Below, piece after piece: positions 58,669-64,000 of a stretch of 64,000 bases of DNA; the first letter of the stretch is position 1, and each line of letters begins with the position of its first letter. The notes beneath the pieces were generated by a model. The model saw only the letters and a program-made list of their open reading frames with translations. It was not told the DNA's origin and did no database searches. Position numbers and translations under genes: made by a program. The stretch is from JBEIFW01 sp046081125 (lineage in GTDB: Bacteria; Actinomycetota; Acidimicrobiia; Acidimicrobiales; Ilumatobacteraceae): the NCBI GenBank assembly GCA_046081125.1, contig JBJTVH010000007.1, positions 1 to 64,000 of the forward strand. Direction: 5' to 3'.

Positions 58669-59580
58669 GTGCAATCAACAGACCTGAACCTGTTACCGAT
58701 CGCCCATGCGTTGCTGACCGAGCAGAGCGTCACCAGGGCCGCCGCCCGCCTCCATCTCTCTGTCCCTGCGACCAGCCGCGCACTGGACCGATGTCGCGCC
58801 ACGTTCGGCGACCCGTTGCTGGTCCGCGCTGGCCGCGCCCTGACCATCACACCCCGCGGCACAGAACTCCTCACCGAACTGAGCAGCACGCTCGACTCGA
58901 TCGCACGCACGCTGCGACGGCCCACCGCATTCGAGCCGAGACAGCACCACGCCACCTACACGATCCGAGCCAACGAAGTGATCCTCGCGATCCTGGCCGG
59001 ACCCTGGCTCGAAGCCGTCGCCCACGAAGCACCGGGCATCCGGCTTCGCTTCGAATCCGAGTCAACCGACGACACAGACGCCCTCCGGCACGGAGACGTC
59101 TCGATCGCCATCGGCTCTTACAGCACGCTCACCGACGACCTCCACCATCAGAAGCTCGTCGACGAACACCTCGTCGGCATGCTCCGATCCGGTCACCCCA
59201 TGGCCGGCCAGCGCATCACGACCACACGATTCGCAGCCCTCCGACACGTCGTCACCTCGCGACGCGGAATCGCCCGCGGGCCCATCGACGACCTCCTCAC
59301 CGGCAAGAACCTGCACCGCGACGTCGTCGCCGTGGTGCCCTCGTTCGCCGCAGCGGTGGGGATGTGCCTCACCAGCGACCTCACCACCCTGGCCCCACGC
59401 CGACTCCTCGACGTGCTCGGCAGCCCCGCCACCATCACATCGTTCACACCGCCGCTCCCGCTCCCGATCGTGCGCGTCGATGCCATCTGGCACGCCCGCA
59501 ACCACGACGACCCACCACATCGATGGCTCCGCCGAAGCCTCCTCACCGTCGCCAGAGCGCTCGACGGTCAGCTCAGCTGA
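58669..59580 (+). CDS. LysR family transcriptional regulator
   Basis: A 303-aa LTTR. Winged HTH at residues 5-65 (LLTEQSVTRAAARLHLSVPA, TSRALDRCRATFGDPLLVRA), then a periplasmic-binding-like effector domain (IRLRFESESTDDTDALRHGD, FAAAVGMCLTSDLTTLAPRR). It probably controls the divergent darcynin/SIP operon. GTG 58669 has its own -10. Confidence 0.9.
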   Translation: MQSTDLNLLPIAHALLTEQSVTRAAARLHLSVPATSRALDRCRATFGDPLLVRAGRALTITPRGTELLTELSSTLDSIARTLRRPTAFEPRQHHATYTIRANEVILAILAGPWLEAVAHEAPGIRLRFESESTDDTDALRHGDVSIAIGSYSTLTDDLHHQKLVDEHLVGMLRSGHPMAGQRITTTRFAALRHVVTSRRGIARGPIDDLLTGKNLHRDVVAVVPSFAAAVGMCLTSDLTTLAPRRLLDVLGSPATITSFTPPLPLPIVRVDAIWHARNHDDPPHRWLRRSLLTVARALDGQLS

Positions 59581-59672
59581 CAGTGCCCCTTCGACGGTGG
59601 ACCGTTCCGCTTGTCGAGATCACGCTGATCCGTCGTACACCTGCTGCACGGACGGCCGGGTGCCAAGAGCGC

Positions 59673-59707
59673 AGAGACCCTTCCCGATTTCGCGGGAAAG
59701 GGCCTCT
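59673..59707 (-). terminator. Hairpin terminator downstream of the tRNA-Met remnant
   Basis: Stem 59673-59686 / 59693-59707 around the loop ATTTCG, about 14 bp with one mismatch and one bulge. It lies 17 bp beyond the CCA end of the tRNA fragment on the minus strand, so it is the likely original terminator of the tRNA gene. It lacks a strong U tail. Confidence 0.6.
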
Positions 59708-59723
59708 GAACTGGTTCTGTACT

Positions 59724-59770
59724 TGGTGGCGGGGAGAGGATTTGAACCTCTGACCTTCGGGTTATGAGCC
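59724..59770 (-). tRNA. 3' fragment of tRNA-Met (CAT anticodon), probable attachment site
   Basis: Minus strand reads GGCTCATAACCCGAAGGTC, then the T-arm AGAGGTTCAAATCCTCT (5-bp stem) and CCCGCCACCA with encoded CCA. Homology begins at the anticodon arm; the anticodon stem cannot close with the sequence before it and no D-arm or 5' acceptor strand follows, so this is not a functional tRNA. Such 3' fragments mark the far end of elements integrated in tRNA genes. Confidence 0.75.
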
Positions 59771-60001
59771 GACAGCTTCAGATCCGCTCTGGTCGGCGGC
59801 CGAGTGTGTCAGTGCAGGTAGACCACCCCTTCGTCGTGCCTGGACGTCGGTCTGTCCAGCGCTCGTGGGCACCCGGTGGTGGCTGTGGTGTTCGCGTCCC
59901 GTTCGCGCTCGAGCCGACTCAGGCAGGCTCGGGCAGGCAGGCTCACACTGGGCGCAACAAGCCTTTGGGGTGGCCCCTTACGGTATCGGAATCGTACCTG
60001 T
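59771..60001. other. Non-coding stretch between the tRNA remnant and the zinc cluster
   Basis: No plausible gene. Short reading frames here have no recognisable motif. It contains GGCAGGCTCGGGCAGGCAGGCT direct repeats (about 59929-59943) and, near its end, the ATCGGAAT half-site and TATGAT hexamer of the CobW promoter. Confidence 0.6.
59985..60001 (+). promoter_or_regulatory. Candidate zinc-responsive operator before the CobW gene
   Basis: ATCGGAAT (59985-59992) recurs before znuA. Arms GAATC (59989-59993) and GATTC (60005-60009) form an imperfect inverted repeat around the -10 hexamer TATGAT (60002-60007). The position suits a Zur-type repressor; which protein binds is unknown. Confidence 0.4.
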
Positions 60002-60007
60002 TATGAT
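60002..60007 (+). promoter_or_regulatory. -10 hexamer TATGAT
   Basis: Lies 6 nt before the ATG at 60014; closest of all to the consensus TATAAT. Confidence 0.55.
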
Positions 60008-60013
60008 TCGCCG

Positions 60014-61003
60014 ATGGCGACCGACTCGAAGGTACCTGTCACCGTGCTCACCGGGTTCCTCGGAGCGGGAAAGACGACGCTGCTGAACCACATCCTCACG
60101 GTGCAACACGGCAAGCGGATCGCTGTGATCGAGAACGAATTCGGTGAGGTCGGCATCGACGACGCGCTCGTGATCGATGCCGAGGAAGAAATCTTCGAGA
60201 TGAACAACGGGTGCATATGTTGCACCGTTCGCGGCGACCTGATCCGAATCCTCGGCAACCTCATGAAGCGCAAGAACCGTTTCGATCAGATCGTGATCGA
60301 AACGACCGGACTCGCCGATCCAGCCCCGGTGGCGCAAACCTTCTTCGTCGATCCTGAGGTGTCAGCCCAGCTACGCCTCGATGCGATCGTGACGGTGGTC
60401 GATGCGAAGCACCTCCTGCTGCACCTCGATGAGATCAAGGCCGAGGGGGTCGAGAACGAGGCCGTGGAGCAGCTGGCGTTTGCTGATCGAGTGGTGATCA
60501 ACAAGGTCGACCTCGTTGACGCCCCCCAGCTGGCCGAGGTCGAGCGCCGGATCCGCGAGATCAACTCGTTGGCGCCACACATCCACACGAGTCACGGTCG
60601 GGTGGATCTCGACCTGATCCTCGACGTCGGCGCATTCGATCTCGATCGTGTCTTGATCGACGACCCGGAGTTCCTCGATCCCGATGCCGAACACCAGCAC
60701 GACGCCACCGTCACATCGGTCGGCATTCACGCCGACGGTGATCTGGATGGTGACCGGCTGAACAAGTGGCTCGGACGACTCCTCGCAGAGCAGGGCACCG
60801 ACATCTTTCGCTCCAAGGGCATCCTGTCGATTGCCGGCATGGACGAGCGGTATGTGTTCCAGGGCGTCCACATGCTCCTCGACGGTCAAGCCGACCGTGC
60901 CTGGCGCCCGGACGAGGCCCGCAGCAACAAGCTCGTGTTCATCGGCCGCAACCTCGACCGTGCTGCGTTGGAGCGCAGTTTCCGGGAGTGTCTGGTCCGA
61001 TGA
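60014..61003 (+). CDS. CobW/COG0523-family GTPase, probable zinc metallochaperone
   Basis: A 329-aa G3E GTPase. Walker A TGFLGAGKTTLLNHIL, the switch I-like ENEFGEVGIDDALV, the metal-binding C-x-C-C in MNNGCICCTVRGDL, Walker B IETTGLADPAP, NKxD in VVINKVDLVD and the CobW C-domain (DIFRSKGILSIAGMDERYVF). A His-rich stretch DAEHQHDATV lies before the C-domain. COG0523 proteins of this kind carry zinc to apoenzymes when zinc is scarce. It heads the WD40/ferredoxin chain (ATGA then GTGA overlaps). Confidence 0.9.
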   Translation: MATDSKVPVTVLTGFLGAGKTTLLNHILTVQHGKRIAVIENEFGEVGIDDALVIDAEEEIFEMNNGCICCTVRGDLIRILGNLMKRKNRFDQIVIETTGLADPAPVAQTFFVDPEVSAQLRLDAIVTVVDAKHLLLHLDEIKAEGVENEAVEQLAFADRVVINKVDLVDAPQLAEVERRIREINSLAPHIHTSHGRVDLDLILDVGAFDLDRVLIDDPEFLDPDAEHQHDATVTSVGIHADGDLDGDRLNKWLGRLLAEQGTDIFRSKGILSIAGMDERYVFQGVHMLLDGQADRAWRPDEARSNKLVFIGRNLDRAALERSFRECLVR

Positions 61004-62034
61004 TCGGTCTCGTCGAATGGGAGATGCTGCTCGGCGACTACGTCACCGCGCTGGCGATCTCCCCGCGCGGAGATCTGCTCGCCGCGGGTTCTCTCGGCGG
61101 CGATGCAGCGATCGTCACCGTCGATGGTGTGCTGGTCTGCAAGTTGCCGGAGCACCCGATGGGCGTGCTGTGCGGGGCGTGGTCGCCTGACGGGTCGCGA
61201 CTTGCGCTCGGTGGCCAGGACGGCGTGGTTCGGGTGCACGACCAAACCGGGAACGAGGTCGGGACGTATCGCGGCACGGCGTGGATCTCCCATGTCGCTT
61301 GGTCACCTGACGGTTCGCTCCTGGCGGCGGCAGACGGCCGTCACCTGGTGCTCTGCGACAGCGACGCGGTGCTGGTCCAGCGGTATCCGTCGGTTTCGTC
61401 GACGATCACTGCGGTCGCATGGTCAGCCAACGGCAAACGGGCCGGTGTCACCTCGTACGGGGGTATCACCTGGTACGACCCCGACCATCTGCCCGCTGAA
61501 AGGCCGTCACGAACTCATCATTTCAAGGGGTCACCACTCGCGCTCGTGCTGGCACCAAACGGCAAATGGGCGTGCGCCGGGTTCCAGGACTCGAGCATCC
61601 ATCTGTGGCGGCTCTGGTCGGGCGACGAGCTGTCGATGTCGGGTTACCCCGCCAAGATCGAGCACCTTGCGTTCCGCGACGACAGCCAGTGGATGGCGTC
61701 GGCATGCCTCGACGAACTCACGGTGTGGGACTTTTCGGGCAGGGGCCCGAAGGGAACCAGGCCCGCCACGGGCAACGCCCACGGGCGCCACATCAGCTGC
61801 CTCGTGTGGGAACCCGCCGGCACACGACTACTCACCGGGGGCGCCGACGGCCGGCTCGCCCTCTGGCCATCACCGCGCTCGGTCAAGCAACCGCTGACAC
61901 CCGACGACGTGTGCGACGGAGACGTCGCCATCGCCACGGTCGTGTGGCATCCCGCAGGCGGCTCGATTCTGGTCGGGCGCGCCGATGGCGCGTTGGAACG
62001 TCGATCCGTCACAGCAACGTTGGAGAAGCGGTGA
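61000..62034 (+). CDS. WD40-repeat beta-propeller protein
   Basis: A 344-aa protein of about seven WD40-like blades, for example LAISPRGDLLAAGSLGGDA, GAWSPDGSRLALGGQDGVVR, VAWSPDGSLLAAADGRHLVL, CLVWEPAGTRLLTGGADGRL and VVWHPAGGSILVGRADGALE. No signal peptide, so cytoplasmic. Starts inside the CobW stop. WD40 proteins beside COG0523 genes in zinc-regulated clusters occur in other bacteria; a scaffold or accessory role in metal allocation is inferred. Confidence 0.85.
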   Translation: MIGLVEWEMLLGDYVTALAISPRGDLLAAGSLGGDAAIVTVDGVLVCKLPEHPMGVLCGAWSPDGSRLALGGQDGVVRVHDQTGNEVGTYRGTAWISHVAWSPDGSLLAAADGRHLVLCDSDAVLVQRYPSVSSTITAVAWSANGKRAGVTSYGGITWYDPDHLPAERPSRTHHFKGSPLALVLAPNGKWACAGFQDSSIHLWRLWSGDELSMSGYPAKIEHLAFRDDSQWMASACLDELTVWDFSGRGPKGTRPATGNAHGRHISCLVWEPAGTRLLTGGADGRLALWPSPRSVKQPLTPDDVCDGDVAIATVVWHPAGGSILVGRADGALERRSVTATLEKR

Positions 62035-62450
62035 CGACAGGCGCCGCAGGCTCTGGTGCGGTTCGCCTAGAACGCTGGTCGAACGTTCGAGTCCAGGTGT
62101 GCGACGGGTGCTGTTGCGGAACCGACCGCAAACACCCCGGCGTCGACCACGCGAGCATCCGCGAGCGCATCGACGCTGCCGCCTTCTCCGCAGGTGGCCG
62201 AAGTCGGGTCGTCGGGTGCGTTGGCGCGTGCCAATACTCGAACGTCGTGATTGTGCGACCCTCCGGGATCTCGACTGATCGTGTTTGGGTCGGTGGTGTC
62301 CTCAACGAAGAGATCATCGGCCAGCTTTGCGACTGGATCACCACCGGCGCCATCACCCCGGTCCCGGCGGCGGTCGCAGCACGGGTGTTCTCGAACGGCT
62401 CCGACTCGACCGAGAGTCAGGGTGTGGAGCTGAGGCGACGTCTGGCGTGA
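62031..62450 (+). CDS. (2Fe-2S) ferredoxin-like protein
   Basis: A 139-aa protein with thioredoxin-like [2Fe-2S] features: VQVCDGCCCGTDRKHPGVDH near residue 22 and VVGCVGACQYSNVVIVRPSG near residue 61. Cys spacing (C-x2-CC-C and C-x3-C) fits a ferredoxin or metal-binding site. GTG start overlaps the WD40 stop. Last gene of the CobW operon; its job in zinc biology is not known. Confidence 0.75.
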   Translation: MTTGAAGSGAVRLERWSNVRVQVCDGCCCGTDRKHPGVDHASIRERIDAAAFSAGGRSRVVGCVGACQYSNVVIVRPSGISTDRVWVGGVLNEEIIGQLCDWITTGAITPVPAAVAARVFSNGSDSTESQGVELRRRLA

Positions 62451-62487
62451 GGGCGTGCACCTTCAGCTGACCGGTGGCACCGGGAAG

Positions 62488-62607
62488 TCAGTGCTCGTCC
62501 CAATGACTGTCGTGCAATGCGTGGCGGTGGCCGTCGTGCTCGGTTGCGGCATGGCCACAGTTGGGGCCGTGTTCGTGCTGCTGATCGTCGTGGACCGTAT
62601 GTGCCAT
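62488..62607 (-). CDS. His-rich 39-residue peptide, probable zinc buffer
   Basis: MAHTVHDDQQHEHGPNCGHA then ATEHDGHRHALHDSHWDEH: 11 His and one Cys in 39 residues, with a C-terminal H-D-G-H-R-H/H-W-D-E-H pattern seen in short peptides next to ArsR genes in actinobacteria. It starts 4 bp after the ArsR stop, with GAGGAGG inside the ArsR 3' end as its ribosome site. It likely buffers or delivers zinc. Confidence 0.75.
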   Translation of the reverse strand: MAHTVHDDQQHEHGPNCGHAATEHDGHRHALHDSHWDEH

Positions 62608-62611
62608 GGTG

Positions 62612-62836
62612 TCATGCCTCCTCGGCACGTCGAACTGCATCGTGAACGATGTGTGAGACGTGCTCGTCTACGATCGAGTGGCGGATCTCTTTGCCGGCGC
62701 GCCGACCGACGATGGGCCGTGCGTCGCGCAGCACCCGAAGATGCTGCGAAATGAGTGGCTCGGACACCTCATGCCTGTGCTCGGTTGGTTCATCGTCCAG
62801 GGTCGAGTCGTGCAAACCGCGCAACTGACCGGGCAC
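62612..62836 (-). CDS. ArsR/SmtB-type regulator, apparently N-terminally shortened
   Basis: A 74-aa frame whose C-terminal part is a clear ArsR winged helix: SEPLISQHLRVLRDARPIVG, RRAGKEIRHSIVDEHVSHIV, HDAVRRAEEA. The first helices of the family (about 25-30 residues) are missing and the segment LRGLHDSTLDDEPTEHRHEV does not look like the usual helix 3, so it is either truncated or rearranged. Divergent from znuA; the inverted repeat between them is its possible operator. GTG 62836 is the only start in frame. Confidence 0.6.
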   Translation of the reverse strand: MPGQLRGLHDSTLDDEPTEHRHEVSEPLISQHLRVLRDARPIVGRRAGKEIRHSIVDEHVSHIVHDAVRRAEEA

Positions 62837-62874
62837 CGCCTCACCGAGCGCAAGCAGGACTGGTCAGGTCAAAA

Positions 62875-62897
62875 ATCGGAATGCGTCTCGTTCCGAT
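62875..62897. promoter_or_regulatory. Perfect inverted repeat at the znuA promoter, probable zinc operator
   Basis: ATCGGAA-N9-TTCCGAT, 23 bp, ending at the first base of the -10 hexamer TAGACT (62897-62902). A protein bound here would block RNA polymerase, as zinc repressors do. It also lies on the path to the divergent arsR gene. Confidence 0.6.
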
Positions 62898-62902
62898 AGA
62901 CT
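62897..62902 (+). promoter_or_regulatory. -10 hexamer TAGACT
   Basis: Lies 6 nt before the ATG at 62909. Confidence 0.5.
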
Positions 62903-62908
62903 AGGCCC

Positions 62909-63895
62909 ATGCGTCCTACTCCGCTCTGCATACGACGGCTCCGCACTTCCGTCACCGTGTTCGCCGTGTCGGCGAGCCTGGCTGTTGCATCGTGCAGTAG
63001 CGACGGCAAGGGTACTTCCGACCCTGCTGGCTCGCAGCCGAGGTTGACCGTGCTCGCTGCGTTCTATCCCCTCGGCGAGGCGGCCCGCGGTGTGGGCGGC
63101 GACCTGGTGTCGGTCATCGACCTAACGCCGCCTGGGCAGGGACCCCACGACTTGGAATTGCGGCCGGCCCAGATGAGGGCCTTCGAAACTGCTGACGTGG
63201 CGATCTATCTCGGCCGCAAGTTCCAGCCGCAGGTGGAGGCTGCGCTCGCCAAGTCGCCTGCACGCGTGACCAGGCTCGACCTCCTCGACTCGGTAGATCT
63301 CCTCGGGGTCGACAAGCAACTCGCCGGCACTGAGGGCGAGGTGGATGGTGAGGTGCTGGAGGGCGATGTCGACCCTCACGTGTGGCTCGACCCGAGCCGC
63401 ATGATCAAGATGGCGGACGCCATCACGAACACGTTCGTGAAGATCGACCCCGACAAAGCCGACACCTACCGCGCAAACGCAGCGAGGTATCTGGCCGACT
63501 TGCGCGGGCTCGACGGCGAGTACCGCGTCGGCCTGGCCAAGTGCCGCTCACGCGCGATCGTCACCAGTCATCGCGCGTTCGGGTATCTCGCCGACACCTA
63601 CGGCCTCCGCCAGATCCCGATCGCCGGCATCTCCCCCGATGTCGAGCCCGACCCGCGCACCCTGGCAGCCATCGCCGCCGAGGCGAGAGCCGAGGGGGTC
63701 ACCACGATCTTCCTCGAGTCGATCGCATCGCCGGACCTAGCGAAGACGGTCGCCCGTGAGATCGGCGCGAAGCTCGACCTGCTCGACCCGATCGAGGGCC
63801 TGACCCGGGACCAGCTCGACGCTGGCGACACCTACGCATCGATCATGCGTGACAACCTGCGCCGCCTCGCAGTCGGCCTCGACTGCGCCAGATGA
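62909..63895 (+). CDS. znuA: Zinc ABC transporter substrate-binding lipoprotein
   Basis: A 328-aa cluster A-I metal-binding protein. Lipoprotein-like signal (SASLAVASC), the N-lobe VLAAFYPLGEAARGVGGDLV, first metal His in PPGQGPHDLELRPAQMRAFE, linker VDPHVWLDPSRM (second His), third His in TSHRAFGYLADTYGL, and C-lobe LESIASPDLAKTVAREIG with the acidic residue. An acidic loop (EGEVDGEVLEGDVD) replaces the long His-rich loop seen in some ZnuA. It captures zinc outside the cell. The ATPase gene starts in its stop codon (ATGA). Confidence 0.92.
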   Translation: MRPTPLCIRRLRTSVTVFAVSASLAVASCSSDGKGTSDPAGSQPRLTVLAAFYPLGEAARGVGGDLVSVIDLTPPGQGPHDLELRPAQMRAFETADVAIYLGRKFQPQVEAALAKSPARVTRLDLLDSVDLLGVDKQLAGTEGEVDGEVLEGDVDPHVWLDPSRMIKMADAITNTFVKIDPDKADTYRANAARYLADLRGLDGEYRVGLAKCRSRAIVTSHRAFGYLADTYGLRQIPIAGISPDVEPDPRTLAAIAAEARAEGVTTIFLESIASPDLAKTVAREIGAKLDLLDPIEGLTRDQLDAGDTYASIMRDNLRRLAVGLDCAR

Positions 63896-64000
63896 GCGAC
63901 GTGGCTCGCAACCATCCGATCCTCCAGATCACAGGGGTCGGCGTCACCTACCCGCCCGCCACCGAGGCACTCGCCGACGTGTCGTTCCAGGTGGACGTCG
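63892..64000 (+). CDS. znuC: Zinc ABC transporter ATP-binding protein, partial
   Basis: The first 36 codons before the right edge read MSDVARNHPILQITGVGVTY, PPATEALADVSFQVDV: the A-loop tyrosine and first strands of an ABC ATPase, before Walker A. Starts within the znuA stop. The gene continues beyond the window, where a permease would be expected. Confidence 0.8.
   Translation, partial: MSDVARNHPILQITGVGVTYPPATEALADVSFQVDV

Noticed and set aside
59724..59770. Functional tRNA-Met gene
   Set aside because: No 5' acceptor strand, D-arm or closing anticodon stem.
59771..60013. Coding frames of 70-80 codons
   Set aside because: No start signal or domain, and the region sits between a tRNA remnant and the CobW promoter.

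Overview
The window looks like chromosomal DNA of a high-GC actinobacterium, most likely of the Acidimicrobiia/Ilumatobacter type. The reasons are the GC-rich coding sequence with many GTG starts, four luciferase-like (F420/flavin) oxidoreductases, an SCO6745-family protein, a DUF2510 protein, CYP125/142-like P450 spacing, LarB/LarC, and many genes with a TANNNT -10 hexamer only 6-8 nt before the start codon (leaderless transcription). The taxonomic placement is inference; no rRNA or marker gene is present.

Layout. 0-11.5 kb: an unrecognised protein, an F420-type oxidoreductase, a cNMP-binding protein, an NTF2-like protein, a 2OG-Fe(II) oxygenase, an L,D-transpeptidase, a metallo-beta-lactamase/Rieske fusion, a DUF2510 protein, an ABC exporter pair, a mercaptopyruvate sulfurtransferase and a DsbB/DsbA-like oxidative folding pair. 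11.5-23 kb: an FAD oxidoreductase, larC and larB on the minus strand, then pheA, a luciferase-like/acetoacetate-decarboxylase-like/alcohol-dehydrogenase operon, an enoyl-CoA hydratase and MFS exporter pair, a further luciferase-like gene and Pth2. 23-35 kb: an EamA exporter, a secreted HNH-nuclease lipoprotein, a PhnZ-like HD oxygenase, PepP, a hydrolase/luciferase-like pair, an amidohydrolase, a P450-SDR-SDR-pirin run, a TesB thioesterase and an SCO6745 protein. 35-49.4 kb: a GAF-GGDEF-EAL protein, a PHB-depolymerase-like esterase, a broken CobD-like aminotransferase, a PhyH dioxygenase, membrane proteins, a flavoprotein disulfide reductase, a probable selenoprotein, a radical SAM protein, an HD-GYP protein, a fadD remnant and a two-component system. 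49.4-52.7 kb: a MacB/LolCDE-type ABC transporter in one operon with the two-component system. 52.8-55 kb: a patch of gene fragments around one intact acetyltransferase. 55-59.6 kb: a copper/heme-flavoured group (PepSY, PCuAC, siderophore-interacting protein, darcynin, LysR). 59.7 kb to the right edge: a 3' fragment of tRNA-Met that looks like an attachment site, then a zinc-homeostasis cluster (CobW GTPase, WD40, ferredoxin-like, His-rich peptide, ArsR, ZnuA, ZnuC).

Main points. (1) The redox gene at 43131-43655 has an in-frame TGA at the first position of a would-be C-x-x-C motif, followed 26 nt later by the loop of a perfect 8-bp hairpin, which is what a bacterial selenocysteine insertion site looks like. 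(2) The tRNA-Met remnant and its native terminator predict that an integrated element starts at about 59.77 kb and runs off the right edge, carrying the zinc genes. (3) Two zinc-cluster promoters share the octamer ATCGGAAT; at znuA it is part of a perfect 7-9-7 inverted repeat. (4) Several genes are broken, two of them at homopolymer runs where sequencing error must be excluded.

Genes were assigned by reading translated motifs; no database search was possible, so family names are recognition-based.
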